DNA from: Paraoerskovia marina DSM 21750
GTDB lineage: Bacteria; Actinomycetota; Actinomycetes; Actinomycetales; Cellulomonadaceae
Reading direction: 5' to 3'
Length of the DNA stretch: 64,000 bases
Assembly (NCBI RefSeq): GCF_000701465.1
Contig: NZ_JNIY01000003.1
Coordinates: forward strand, 496,001 to 560,000
How positions within the stretch are numbered: the stretch's first letter is position 1; the number at the start of each line of letters is the position of its first letter. Under the pieces are notes generated by a model, which had not been told where the DNA came from, did not search any database, and was given only the letters and a program-made list of their open reading frames with translations. The translations under genes and the position numbers were made by a program. This document shows, in pieces, positions 1-9,021 of the stretch.

Positions 1-113
1 GCGCGACCACCGGCTGCGGCGGCTGCACGGAGGCGGTCTGCGGCATCCTCGAGTGGGCGGCGGCCACGCAGCCGTCGGCCACGGACCTCACGGCGGGGAC
101 GAGACGACCGTGA
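1..113 (+). CDS. C-terminal end of a probable assimilatory nitrate reductase (partial)
   Basis: Only the last 36 codons are in the window, ending at the TGA at 111-113. The visible peptide begins ATTGCGGCTEAVCGILEW. Its Cys-x-x-Cys pair fits the second half of a BFD-like [2Fe-2S] domain, the kind found at the C-terminus of assimilatory nitrate reductases and in NirB. Lying directly before nirBD on the same strand, it is most simply the catalytic nitrate reductase or its electron-transfer subunit. The body of the gene is outside the window, so the family call rests on this tail and on context. Confidence 0.55.
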   Translation, partial: ATTGCGGCTEAVCGILEWAAATQPSATDLTAGTRRP

Positions 114-120
114 GAAAACT

Positions 121-158
121 GTTACGGCCCCGGAACGGCGGGAGCACCGGGGTGAAAT
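121..158 (+). promoter_or_regulatory. GlnR-like operator upstream of nirB
   Basis: Four pentamers sit at exact six-base spacing: GTTAC (121-125), GGAAC (132-136), AGCAC (143-147) and GAAAT (154-158). The published actinomycete GlnR box is gTnAc-n6-GaAAc repeated twice. Three of the four half-sites here fit well and AGCAC fits poorly. The box ends 22 bases before the nirB ATG. GlnR is the global nitrogen regulator that activates nitrate and nitrite assimilation in Streptomyces and mycobacteria, so its presence here makes sense. Binding itself is inferred. Confidence 0.5.
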
Positions 159-180
159 CCGGCCCGCCTAGTTTCGGGGC

Positions 181-2817
181 ATGACAGCAGCCACCGAAAC
201 CCAGCGCCTCGTCGTCGTCGGCGGCGGCATGGTTGCGCAGCGACTGGTCGAGGCCCTGCTCGAGCGCGAGACCGGGGGCTGGCACGTCTCCGTCTTCGCC
301 GAGGAGCCGCGGCTCCCGTACGACCGGGTGGCGCTCACGTCGTACTTCTCGGCACGGGACCCGGAAGAGCTCGTCCTCGGCGACCCGGCGATGTGGGACG
401 ACCCCCGGGTCACGCTCCACCGCGACTGCAAGGTCGAGGGGATCGACCGGGAGGCGAGGACCGTCACGGACCGCCTCGGTCGGGTGCACGCGTACGACGA
501 GCTGGTCCTGGCGACGGGGTCGTCGGCGTTCGTCCCGCCGATCCCGGGCGCGGACCTTCCCGGGGTGTTCGTCTACCGCACGGTCGACGACGTCGCGGCG
601 CTGCGCGGCTGGGTGGACCAGGTGCGGGCGGGGCGTGCGGACGACACCGTGGAGCGCCCCGTCCGTGGCGCGGTCATCGGCGGCGGGCTCCTGGGCCTCG
701 AGGCCGCCGGGGCGCTGCGGGCGCTGGGCGCCCAGGCCACGGTGGTCCAGTTCGGCACGCACCTGATGGACGTCCAGATCGACCTCGGTGGCGGCGAGGC
801 TCTCAAGCGGCTGATCAACGACAAGGGCATCGCGGTGCGCTGCTCGTCGGCGACCGAGCGGATGCGCGCGGACCGGACCTCGGGGCACGTCTCGCGCCTC
901 GACTTCGCGGACGGCGGCAGGCTCCCCGTCGACATCGTCGTGGTGGCGACGGGGGTACGTCCTCGCGACGAGCTCGCGCGGGCGGCCGACCTGCCGGTCG
1001 GCGAGCGGGGCGGCGCCGTGGTCGACCTCGCGTGCCGGACCGAGGACCCTCACGTCTCGGCGGTCGGGGAGGTCGCCTGCATCGAGGGGCGGTGCATCGG
1101 TCTGGTCGCTCCCGGGTACGCGATGGCGGAGGTCGTCGTCGACCGTCTGCTCGGCGGCCCGGCGACCTTCCCCGGCGCCGACACGGCCACGAAGCTCAAG
1201 CTGCAGGGGGTCGACGTCGCGAGCTTCGGCGACGCGTTCGCCCGCACCGAGGGCGCGATGGAGCTCGTCCACGCCGACCCGGTCGCGGGGGTGTACAAGA
1301 AGCTGGTGCTGGCCGACGACGCCCGCACCCTGCTCGGCGGTGTGTTCGTCGGCGACGCGGCCCCGTTCGCGTCGCTGCGCCCGATGCTGGGGGCCGAGCT
1401 CCCCGGCGACCCCGGGGCGTTCCTGCTCCCCGAGGGCGGAGGCGGGGGAGCGCCGCAGCTGGAGCTCCCCGACGGCGCGGGCGTGTGCTCGTGCAACAAC
1501 GTCTCGGCCGGCACGATCCGCGGGGCCGTGACCGAGCACGGGTGCACCGACCTCGCCGCCGTCAAGGCGTGCACCCGGGCGGGCACGAGCTGCGGGTCCT
1601 GCCTGCCGCTCGTCAAGAAGATCACGACGGCGGAGCTCGAACGGGCCGGGATCGAGGTCTCGAACGCGCTCTGTGAGCACTTCGAGCTCTCCCGCGCCCA
1701 GCTGTTCGACGCCGTGCGGGTGGCGGACCTGCACACGTTCAGCGAGATCATCGAGCGGTTCGGTCGGGTCCCGGAGGCGGCGGCCGACGACCTGCCCGTC
1801 GGTCCCGGGCGGGGCTGCGACATCTGCAAGCCGACGATCGCGTCGATCCTGGCGTCGCTCGGCAACGGCCACATCCTCTCCGGCGAGCAGGCCTCGCTCC
1901 AGGACACGAACGACCACGTGATGGCCAACATGCAGAAGGACGGCACGTACTCCGTGGTCCCGCGGATCCCCGGCGGGGAGATCACGCCGGACGGTCTGCT
2001 CGTGATCGGTCAGGTGGCCAAGGACTTCGGTCTCTACACCAAGATCACGGGCGGTCAGCGCATCGACATGTTCGGCGCACGGATCGAGCAGCTCCCGGAC
2101 ATCTGGCGGCGGCTCGTCGAGCACGGCTTCGAGTCCGGGCACGCCTACGGCAAGTCGCTGCGGACCGTGAAGTCCTGCGTGGGGTCGACGTGGTGCCGGT
2201 ACGGCGTGCAGGACGCGGTCGGCATGGCGGTCGAGCTCGAGCTGCGCTACCGGGGCCTGCGGAGCCCGCACAAGATCAAGCTCGGCGTCTCGGGCTGCGC
2301 CCGGGAGTGCGCGGAGGCCCGCGGCAAGGACGTCGGCGTGATCGCGACGGACAACGGGTGGAACGTGTACGTCGGGGGCAACGGCGGGTTCACACCGCGG
2401 CACGCCCGGCTGCTCGCCGAGGACCTGAGCAGCGAGGAGCTGCTGCGCACGATCGACCGGTACCTCATGTACTACATCCGTACCGCGGACCGCCTGCAGC
2501 GGACGGCGGCGTGGATGGAGGACGTCGAGGGCGGCCTCGACGGCGTGCGCGCCGTGATCATGGAGGACTCGCTCGGGATCTGCGCGGACCTCGACGCCGC
2601 CATGGCGCGGCACGTGGGCGAGTACGAGGACGAGTGGCGTGCCGTCCTCGAGGACCGCGAGAAGCTGCGGCGGTTCGGCTCGTTCGTCAACGCGCCGACC
2701 ACGCCCGACCCCGACCTGGCCTACGTCGCCGAGCGCGGCCAGCGCCGGCCCGCGACGGCCGACGAGCGTGCTGATGCCCCGGTGATCGCCGGGCCTGTCC
2801 TGGAGGTGCGGGTATGA
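181..2817 (+). CDS. nirB: Assimilatory nitrite reductase [NAD(P)H], large subunit
   Basis: Reduces nitrite to ammonium with six electrons from NAD(P)H in the cytoplasm. The 878 residues show the full NirB order: an N-terminal FAD/NAD(P) disulfide-reductase module (dinucleotide motif VVVGGG near residues 11-16, second motif VIGGGLLGLE near 165), a BFD-like [2Fe-2S] domain with Cys near 435, 437, 468 and 473, then ferredoxin-like and haem-binding half domains. The siroheme/[4Fe-4S] ligands are Cys-x5-Cys near 665-671 and Cys-x3-Cys near 705-709 (GCAREC). Length is normal for the family. The ATG at 181 fits the family N-terminus. The stop overlaps the nirD start by four bases (ATGA), so the two subunits are probably translationally coupled. 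Confidence 0.97.
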   Translation: MTAATETQRLVVVGGGMVAQRLVEALLERETGGWHVSVFAEEPRLPYDRVALTSYFSARDPEELVLGDPAMWDDPRVTLHRDCKVEGIDREARTVTDRLGRVHAYDELVLATGSSAFVPPIPGADLPGVFVYRTVDDVAALRGWVDQVRAGRADDTVERPVRGAVIGGGLLGLEAAGALRALGAQATVVQFGTHLMDVQIDLGGGEALKRLINDKGIAVRCSSATERMRADRTSGHVSRLDFADGGRLPVDIVVVATGVRPRDELARAADLPVGERGGAVVDLACRTEDPHVSAVGEVACIEGRCIGLVAPGYAMAEVVVDRLLGGPATFPGADTATKLKLQGVDVASFGDAFARTEGAMELVHADPVAGVYKKLVLADDARTLLGGVFVGDAAPFASLRPMLGAELPGDPGAFLLPEGGGGGAPQLELPDGAGVCSCNNVSAGTIRGAVTEHGCTDLAAVKACTRAGTSCGSCLPLVKKITTAELERAGIEVSNALCEHFELSRAQLFDAVRVADLHTFSEIIERFGRVPEAAADDLPVGPGRGCDICKPTIASILASLGNGHILSGEQASLQDTNDHVMANMQKDGTYSVVPRIPGGEITPDGLLVIGQVAKDFGLYTKITGGQRIDMFGARIEQLPDIWRRLVEHGFESGHAYGKSLRTVKSCVGSTWCRYGVQDAVGMAVELELRYRGLRSPHKIKLGVSGCARECAEARGKDVGVIATDNGWNVYVGGNGGFTPRHARLLAEDLSSEELLRTIDRYLMYYIRTADRLQRTAAWMEDVEGGLDGVRAVIMEDSLGICADLDAAMARHVGEYEDEWRAVLEDREKLRRFGSFVNAPTTPDPDLAYVAERGQRRPATADERADAPVIAGPVLEVRV

Positions 2818-3182
2818 CCACGACGGCGGACACGACCTGGGTGGCGGTGTGCCCCCTGGCGGACCTGGCGGTCGAGCGCGGCGCGGCGGCGCTGCTCGGC
2901 GACGTGCAGGTCGCCCTCTTCCGGCTCGCGGACGGCACGGTGCACGCCGTTCAACAGCTCGACCCGTTCAGCGGCGCGAACGTGATGTCGCGGGGGATCG
3001 TGGGCACCCGCGGCGGCGAGCCGACGGTGGCGGGGCCGATGTACAAGCAGGTCTACTCGCTCCGCTCCGGGCTCTGCCTCGACCCGGTCGGGTACGAGCC
3101 GCGGCCCGGGCACGAGCCCGTCCTCGTGACGTACCCGGTCGACGTGCGCGGCGGCGTCGTGCACGTCGGGGCAGCACGATGA
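2814..3182 (+). CDS. nirD: Nitrite reductase small subunit
   Basis: Partner of NirB, 122 residues, a Rieske-fold protein. The segment YKQVYSLRSGLCLD is typical of NirD. As in other NirD proteins, the Cys-x-His and Cys-x2-His ligands of a true Rieske cluster are missing, so it should carry no iron-sulfur cluster. Its ATG overlaps the nirB stop and its own stop overlaps the next ATG, placing it tightly inside the operon. Confidence 0.93.
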   Translation: MTTTADTTWVAVCPLADLAVERGAAALLGDVQVALFRLADGTVHAVQQLDPFSGANVMSRGIVGTRGGEPTVAGPMYKQVYSLRSGLCLDPVGYEPRPGHEPVLVTYPVDVRGGVVHVGAAR

Positions 3183-4414
3183 CCACCCTGGTCGGGCTCG
3201 ACGTCGCGGGCCGGCTGGTCGTCGTCGCGGGTGGCGGGCCGGTGGCCGCCCGCCGCGGACGGGCGCTGCTCGCCGACGGCGCCCACGTGCGGTTCGTCGC
3301 GCCGTGGATCTGCGAGGACGTCACCGACCTGCTCGCGGGTGCGGCGGACGAGGAGTCGGTGATGTGGGTCCCGCGCGACGTCCGCCCGGGCGACCTGCGC
3401 GGGGCCTGGCTCGTGCACGCCGCCACCGACGACGCACGCGCCAACCGCGAGGTCGCGCGCTGGGCCGCGGAGAGCCGGATCTGGTGCGTCAACGCCGGGG
3501 AGGCGGACGCGGGCACCGCACGGACGCCGGCGACCACCCGAAGCGGGGACGTGCTGGTGGGCGTCGTGACCGACACGGCGGACGGGTCGGTGGCCGCCGA
3601 CCCGCGCCGTGTCCGGGAGGTGCGGGACTCGGTCGCCGAGCACCTGCGGTCGGGGGCGCGGGACCAGCGTCGGCGACGCCCCGGGGTCGGGCACGTGACC
3701 CTCGTCGGCGGGGGGCCGGGTGCGGTCGACCTGCTGACGATCCGTGGCCGGCGCGCGCTCGCCGAGGCCGACGTGGTCGTGACCGACCGGCTCGGACCCG
3801 TCGGCGTGCTCGACGAGCTGGCTCCCGGCGTCGAGGTGATCGACGTCGGCAAGACGCCCGGCAACCATCCCGTCCCCCAGCACGAGATCAACGCCATCCT
3901 GGTCGACCACGCCCGGCGCGGCCGCGCCGTCGTGCGCCTCAAGGGCGGCGACCCGTTCGTCTACGGACGTGGCGGCGAGGAGCTGGTGGCGTGCCGGGAG
4001 GCGGGCGTGAGCGCCGACGTCGTCCCCGGGGTCAGCAGCGCGCTCTCCGTCCCGGCGCTCGCGGGGATCCCGCTCACGCACCGCGGGGTGGTGGCGGCGT
4101 TCCACGTCGTCTCCGGCCACGCGGCCCTCGGCGCCGCGGCGACGACGGCCGTGCGGGACCGCTCGGCCACGCTCGTCGTCCTCATGGGGGTGGCCGCGCT
4201 GCCACGGATCGTCGACGAGCTCCTCGACGCGGGGGCGGACCCGCAGACGCCCGTCGCGGTCGTCGAGAACGGGTCGACGCCACGACAACGCCTGACTCGT
4301 GCGACGATCGGCACCGCGGTCGCACGTGCGGCCGCGGTGGGCGTCGGCAACCCGGCCGTCGTGGTGGTCGGCGACGTCGCCGCCGAGGAGATCTTGGAGG
4401 GTGCGAGTGACTGA
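3179..4414 (+). CDS. cysG: Siroheme synthase: precorrin-2 dehydrogenase / uroporphyrinogen-III C-methyltransferase
   Basis: Makes siroheme, the cofactor NirB needs. The N-terminal part (about residues 1-165) is a Met8/CysG-type NAD-binding domain with VVVAGGGPVAARRG near residues 14-27. The C-terminal part (from about 170) is a SAM-dependent uroporphyrinogen-III methyltransferase with the family motifs VTLVGGGPGAVDLLT, VVRLKGGDPFVYGRGGEE and VPGVSSALSVPALAGIPLTHRG. It is 411 residues, shorter than E. coli CysG, mainly in the N-terminal half, so ferrochelatase activity is uncertain. The ATG at 3179 overlaps the nirD stop; the same frame is open further upstream, but those codons lie within nirD. 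Confidence 0.88.
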   Translation: MTTLVGLDVAGRLVVVAGGGPVAARRGRALLADGAHVRFVAPWICEDVTDLLAGAADEESVMWVPRDVRPGDLRGAWLVHAATDDARANREVARWAAESRIWCVNAGEADAGTARTPATTRSGDVLVGVVTDTADGSVAADPRRVREVRDSVAEHLRSGARDQRRRRPGVGHVTLVGGGPGAVDLLTIRGRRALAEADVVVTDRLGPVGVLDELAPGVEVIDVGKTPGNHPVPQHEINAILVDHARRGRAVVRLKGGDPFVYGRGGEELVACREAGVSADVVPGVSSALSVPALAGIPLTHRGVVAAFHVVSGHAALGAAATTAVRDRSATLVVLMGVAALPRIVDELLDAGADPQTPVAVVENGSTPRQRLTRATIGTAVARAAAVGVGNPAVVVVGDVAAEEILEGASD

Positions 4415-5576
4415 CGGGCCGCAGGATGCGCAGGCCGCCGACGAGGGGACGACGGCGCGCCCCGCGCTCGGGCAGGTCATGGCCGGGTGCACCGTGCTCG
4501 TCACCGCGGACCGGCGCGCCTCGGAGCTCGCGTCCGCCCTCGAGCGCCGCGGGGCGACGGTCCGGCACGCGCCCGCGCTGACGATGGTCCCGCACGCCGA
4601 CGACGACGCCCTGGTCGACGGCACGCGCTCGCTGATCACGACCCCGCCCGACGTCGTCGTCGTCACCACCGGGATCGGGTTCCGCGCCTGGGTCGAGGCC
4701 GCGGACGCCCACGGCCTGGCCGACCACCTGCTCGACACCCTCGCCGACTGCCGGATCGTCGCGCGGGGACCCAAGGCGCGCGGGGCGATCCAGGCCGCGG
4801 GCCTGACCGCCGACTGGGTCGCGGAGTCGGAGACCTCGGGGGAGATCGCCGACGTCCTGCTCTCCGAGGGGGTCGACGGGCTGCGGATCGCCGTCCAGCA
4901 CCACGGTGCCGGCGCCGACGGCCTGGACGTCGTCTTCGGCGAGGCCGGGGCGGACGTCCTCAGCCTCGTCGTCTACCGCTGGGGCCCGCCCCCGGACCCG
5001 GCCGCGCTGCGGGCCTCCGTCGAGGCGGCGGCGAACGGCGAGATCGACGCCGTCGTCTTCACCTCCGCGCCGGGCTCCGAGGCCTGGCTCCGCGCCGTCG
5101 AGTCGGAGGGCGTCCTCCCGTCCGTCCGGGGCAGGTTCGGCAACGGCAGCATGGTGGCGGCCGCCGTCGGTCCCATCACGGCACGTCCGCTCGAGTCACG
5201 AGGAATCGAGACCCTGCAGCCCGAGCGCGGACGGCTCGGGGCCCTGGTCCGGACCCTTGTCGGGCACTACGAGCACGCGGAGACCCTCGCGATCGAGACG
5301 GTCGCCGGGCGGCTGCTGATCCGCTCGCGCAGCGCGGTGCTCGACGGCCGGGTGCTCCCGCTCTCGCCGAGCGGACTGGCCGTGCTCCGCGTGCTCGCCG
5401 TCGCCCGCGGGGACGTGGTCCGCCGCGACGACGTCCTCGCGGCGCTGCCCGGTGAGTCTCGTGACGCGCACGCCGCGGAGGTCGCGATCGCCCGCGTGCG
5501 GGACGCCGCCGGGGACCGCGCCCTCGTCAAGACCGTGGTCAAGCGGGGCTACCGGCTGGCGCTCGCCGCAGGGTGA
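4407..5576 (+). CDS. nnaR: Uroporphyrinogen-III synthase fused to a winged-helix regulator (NnaR type)
   Basis: A two-domain protein of 389 residues. Residues about 15-275 resemble HemD, which cyclises hydroxymethylbilane to uroporphyrinogen III. The last 95 residues or so are an OmpR-type DNA-binding winged helix (for example LPLSPSGLAVLRVLA and the terminal VKTVVKRGYRLAL). Streptomyces and Mycobacterium NnaR proteins have this fusion and act with GlnR to activate nitrate/nitrite assimilation genes. I chose the GTG at 4407 because TTGGAGG at 4394-4400 is six bases upstream; it overlaps the siroheme synthase gene by eight bases. Whether the HemD half is catalytically active cannot be judged here; a second, dedicated hemD may lie elsewhere. 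Confidence 0.88.
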   Translation: MTDGPQDAQAADEGTTARPALGQVMAGCTVLVTADRRASELASALERRGATVRHAPALTMVPHADDDALVDGTRSLITTPPDVVVVTTGIGFRAWVEAADAHGLADHLLDTLADCRIVARGPKARGAIQAAGLTADWVAESETSGEIADVLLSEGVDGLRIAVQHHGAGADGLDVVFGEAGADVLSLVVYRWGPPPDPAALRASVEAAANGEIDAVVFTSAPGSEAWLRAVESEGVLPSVRGRFGNGSMVAAAVGPITARPLESRGIETLQPERGRLGALVRTLVGHYEHAETLAIETVAGRLLIRSRSAVLDGRVLPLSPSGLAVLRVLAVARGDVVRRDDVLAALPGESRDAHAAEVAIARVRDAAGDRALVKTVVKRGYRLALAAG

Positions 5577-5593
5577 CCCCCGACGGGTGACGC

Positions 5594-6859
5594 TCAGCCC
5601 GCGAAGGCTGCTGCCACCGCCTGCCGCAGGTACCAGGGGTCCGCCACGGCGCAGAGCTCGCGCGCCGAGTGCATCGACAGGATCGGCACGCCCACGTCGA
5701 CCGTGCGGATGCCGAGGCGGGTCGCGGTGATCGGTCCGATCGTCGAGCCGCAGGGCATCGTGTTGTCGGAGACGAACTCCTGAACCGGGACGCCCGCCCG
5801 CTCGCACGCCCCGTTCCACAGCGCCGCGCCGACGGCGTCGGTGACGTACCGCTGGTTGGCGTTGATCTTCAGGATCGGGCCGCCCCCGGCGAGCGGCCGG
5901 TTCGCCGCGTCGTGACGTTCGCCGTAGTTCGGGTGGACCGAGTGCCCGACGTCCGAGGAGACGACGAGCGACGACGCGAGGGCACGACGGCGCTCCACGG
6001 CGTCGGCACCCAGCGAGCGCTGGACCCGTCCGAGCACGTCCTCGAGGAACGGGCCGCCGGCCCCGGACCGCGTGTCGGAGCCGATCTCCTCGTGGTCGAA
6101 CGCCGCGAGCACGGCCACCCGCTCGGCGTCGTCCGGGACGTCGAGCAGGGCGCAGAGCCCGGCGTGGACCGAGAGCAGGTTGTCGAGCCGCCCCGAGGCG
6201 AAGAGCGCCCCGCCCGCACCGAATGTGCGCGGCTGCTGGGTGTCGGCCACGACCACGTCGTACCCCGCCACGTCCTCGGGGGAGCAGGTGCCATCGACGA
6301 GCGTGGCGAGGACGTCGGCCTCGGAGAGGTCGCCCAGGCCCCACACCGGCTGGGTGTGGCGCTGCTTGTCGAGCTTGAGCCCGTCGTTGACCTGCCGGTC
6401 GAGGTGGATCGCGAGCTGCGGGATCCGCAGCATCGGGCCGGTCCGCACCAGGTGCTCGGTGCCGTCCCGGGTGACGACGCGGCCCGCGAGCTCGAGCTCG
6501 CGGTCCAGCCACGAGTTCAGCAGCGGTCCGCCGTAGACCTCGACGCCGGCCTGGAGCCAGCCCTCGCGGCCGGTCGTCGGCCGCGGCTTGAGCTTGAACC
6601 CGGGGGAGTCCGTGTGCGCGCCCAGGACCGTGAACGGCGTCAGCGGGCCGGCGCCCGTGGGCACGACCCAAGCGATCACGGCGCCGTCGCGCACGACGAC
6701 GTAGCGGCCGGGGCCCTGCGGCCACGCCTCGGTCTCGTGCACCCGGGTGAAGCCCGCGTCCTCGCAGCGTCGGGCCACCTCCGCGGCTGCATGGAACGAC
6801 GACGGTGCTGCTTCGACGAGGCGGGCGAGGTCTGCGATGTGCGTTTCGGCGTTCGTCAC
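5594..6859 (-). CDS. M18 family aminopeptidase
   Basis: Cytoplasmic dinuclear zinc aminopeptidase that removes N-terminal residues, usually acidic or neutral, from peptides. The 421 residues contain the M18 landmarks: LGAHTDSPGFKLKPRP (metal His and Asp), DHEEIGSDTRSGAGGPF (catalytic Glu and metal ligands), SSDVGHSVHPNY, and MHSARELCAVAD near the C-terminus (last metal His). The GTG at 6859 gives the usual N-terminus (TNAETHIADLARLVEAAPSSF). The open frame extends further upstream to 7111, but that part lies over the divergent TetR gene. It converges on nnaR with 17 bases between the stops. Confidence 0.93.
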   Translation of the reverse strand: MTNAETHIADLARLVEAAPSSFHAAAEVARRCEDAGFTRVHETEAWPQGPGRYVVVRDGAVIAWVVPTGAGPLTPFTVLGAHTDSPGFKLKPRPTTGREGWLQAGVEVYGGPLLNSWLDRELELAGRVVTRDGTEHLVRTGPMLRIPQLAIHLDRQVNDGLKLDKQRHTQPVWGLGDLSEADVLATLVDGTCSPEDVAGYDVVVADTQQPRTFGAGGALFASGRLDNLLSVHAGLCALLDVPDDAERVAVLAAFDHEEIGSDTRSGAGGPFLEDVLGRVQRSLGADAVERRRALASSLVVSSDVGHSVHPNYGERHDAANRPLAGGGPILKINANQRYVTDAVGAALWNGACERAGVPVQEFVSDNTMPCGSTIGPITATRLGIRTVDVGVPILSMHSARELCAVADPWYLRQAVAAAFAG

Positions 6860-6908
6860 CCGTCCATCTTCGCACCGGTGCCGCGTGGGGACATGCCACG
6901 ATGGGGCC

Positions 6909-7676
6909 GTGAATCCGTCCCGTGACCCCGCCCGCACGCTCGCGATGCTCTGGGGCGTCGAGGTGGGTGCGTCGCGCGGGCCGCGGCCGTCGCGCACGGT
7001 CGACGAGATCGGTGCCGCCGCGGTCGCGCTCGCGGACGCCGACGGCGTGGCCGGGCTGTCGATGCGCCGGCTCGCCTCCGCGTTGGGCGTCGGGACCATG
7101 TCGTTGTACACCTACGTGCAGAACAAGGACGACCTCGTGGACCTCGTCGTCGACCGTGCGTACGCGGAGATGTACCCCGACGACGTCGTGCCGGGCAACA
7201 TCTGGCGGGACCGGCTGCTCGCCGTGGGCTGGGAGAACTGGCGACTGCTCACGAGCCACCCGTGGCTGCTCGACGTGGATCTCTCACGCCCCGTGCTGGG
7301 CCCGGGGGAGACGCGCAGGTACGACCTGGAGCTCGGCGCGGCGGAGGAGGCCGGGCTCTCGGACGTGGCCCTCGACGCAGCCGTCACGCTCGTGGTCTCC
7401 ACCGCCACCCACGCGGTGCGGCGCCAGCGCGAGGCCGAGCAGGTCCGTGCTCTCGGAGGCCAGACCGACGAGGCGTGGTGGGAGCGCAACGCGGCACTGC
7501 TGGCCCTGGTCGGCGAGCGCAGCACCTACGCGCGCGCGGCCCGCGTCGGTGCGGCGGTGGGGGAGGCGCAGGCGGCCGGGTGGTCGGCGACGGCGGAGCT
7601 GGAGTTCGGGCTGACCCGCGTCGTCGACGGCATCGGCGCTCACCTCAGCGTTCCAGCCCCCACGTCCGGTCGGTGA
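6909..7676 (+). CDS. TetR family transcriptional regulator, TetR_C type
   Basis: A 255-residue repressor. The helix-turn-helix lies about residues 30-75 (DEIGAAAVALADADG, then LSMRRLASALGVGTMSLYTYV). The C-terminal region resembles the tetracycline-repressor ligand-binding domain. It diverges from the M18 aminopeptidase with only 49 bases between starts, so it may control that gene and itself. No clear palindrome is visible in that short gap. Its 3' end overlaps the convergent exporter gene by 32 bases. Confidence 0.85.
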   Translation: MNPSRDPARTLAMLWGVEVGASRGPRPSRTVDEIGAAAVALADADGVAGLSMRRLASALGVGTMSLYTYVQNKDDLVDLVVDRAYAEMYPDDVVPGNIWRDRLLAVGWENWRLLTSHPWLLDVDLSRPVLGPGETRRYDLELGAAEEAGLSDVALDAAVTLVVSTATHAVRRQREAEQVRALGGQTDEAWWERNAALLALVGERSTYARAARVGAAVGEAQAAGWSATAELEFGLTRVVDGIGAHLSVPAPTSGR

Positions 7677-8928
7677 CCATCCGTGCGACGGCCAGCCCGA
7701 TCGCGAGGGCGATGACGATCAGAGCGGCCTCGAAACCGTAGGCGAGCGCCGTCGTCGTGTCCCCCTCGGACATGTGGAAGACGGCACGGTACGCCGTGAC
7801 CCCGGGGACCATGATCACCACGGCGGGCACGGACGCCGTCGTGCGCGGGATGTTCAACCGGGGTGCGAGCCAGGCGGCGAGGAAGCCGATGATCAGCGCC
7901 CCCGCGGCGGCCGCTGCCTGGACGGGGACGTCGAGGTCGACCAGCGCGAGGCGGGCGACGTTCGCGATCATCCCGATGCCGCCGGCGCACAGCGCCATCC
8001 GCCACGGGCTGTTGAACATGAGCGCGAACCCGGCGGCCGCGCAGAAGCTGGCCACGAACCGCAGGCTCAGCTCGACGCCCGACCCGAGCACGGGAGCGGC
8101 GATCGGGTCCGGGGCGAGGCCGCCGATCACGGAGACGCCCCAGACGGACAGCGCGGCCGACGTCAGGATCATCAACGCATAGGTCAGTCGTGCGATGCCG
8201 GCGGAGAAGTCGAGCTTGGCGAGGTCGAGCGCGCCGGTCAGCAGCGGGAACCCGGGCACGAGGAACAGGACCGCCGAGACGTAGCCGGCCTCGTGGCTGA
8301 GCGACTCGACGCCCGCGGTCTCGAGGAGGGCGAGCGTGCCCACGTAGGCCAGGCAGGCGAGCGCCGCCGCGAGCATCGTGACACCGAACTGGTTCCACCC
8401 GCGGTGGACGAGCACGCGCCGCAGCGCCTGGCCGAGGCCGGCGCCGACGAAGGCGCCGATCACCTCGACGAGACCGCCCGAGTTGAGGAACGCGAACGCC
8501 GCGCACGCGATCGCGGCCCACAGGGCGTTGACCGCCACGGGGTAGAGGGGTGGCTTCGCGGCGATCCGGTCGAGCTCCGCGGTGGCCTGCTCGACGCTCA
8601 TCCGTTCGGCGCGGTCGGCTCGCTGGGCGAACCGTTCCAGCTCGGCGAGCCGGTCGGAGTTGATGCCGACCGTGCGGACCTCCGTGACCTCGGTGCGGAA
8701 GCTGCTGCCGCGGTGCGAGGTCGCGGTGATCTCGGTCAGGGTCACGTGCGCCTGGTGGTTCTCGATGCCCACCGCACGGGCCACGCGCGCCATCGAGGCC
8801 TTGACCCGGTACGAGCCGGTGCCGGCGGAGAGGCTGAGGCGGCCGGTGCGCAGCGCCACCCCCGAGCGGCGGATGAGCTCGAGCTCGTCGGCGACGGGAC
8901 CGCTGGACGGCGGAGGTTCGGTAGCCAC
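7645..8928 (-). CDS. Threonine/serine exporter family membrane protein (ThrE-like)
   Basis: A 427-residue inner-membrane protein with a soluble N-terminal half (DUF1212, about residues 20-150) and about ten hydrophobic segments filling the rest, ending in a DUF3815-like part. This is the fused ThrE layout of actinobacteria; Corynebacterium ThrE exports threonine and serine by proton antiport. The GTG at 8928 is chosen because the conserved N-terminus (ADELELIRRSGVALRTGRLS) starts just after it. The frame is open further upstream but runs into the VOC gene region on the other strand. Substrate is inferred from family. Confidence 0.88.
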   Translation of the reverse strand: MATEPPPSSGPVADELELIRRSGVALRTGRLSLSAGTGSYRVKASMARVARAVGIENHQAHVTLTEITATSHRGSSFRTEVTEVRTVGINSDRLAELERFAQRADRAERMSVEQATAELDRIAAKPPLYPVAVNALWAAIACAAFAFLNSGGLVEVIGAFVGAGLGQALRRVLVHRGWNQFGVTMLAAALACLAYVGTLALLETAGVESLSHEAGYVSAVLFLVPGFPLLTGALDLAKLDFSAGIARLTYALMILTSAALSVWGVSVIGGLAPDPIAAPVLGSGVELSLRFVASFCAAAGFALMFNSPWRMALCAGGIGMIANVARLALVDLDVPVQAAAAAGALIIGFLAAWLAPRLNIPRTTASVPAVVIMVPGVTAYRAVFHMSEGDTTTALAYGFEAALIVIALAIGLAVARMVTDRTWGLER

Positions 8929-9021
8929 CCGCCCATCATGGCGCGTCCCGGGGCCGATGTCGTACGACGGGCAGGACCGGGCCGTGGTGCGAGTCGGCCC
9001 GGACGGGGCCACGATCGACCC

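Noticed and set aside
88-2613. Long minus-strand open frame opposite nirB
   Set aside because: Shadow of nirB codon bias; no recognisable motif and no start signal.
2814-3182. True Rieske iron-sulfur centre in NirD
   Set aside because: The Cys/His ligand pairs are absent; this is normal for NirD rather than a defect.
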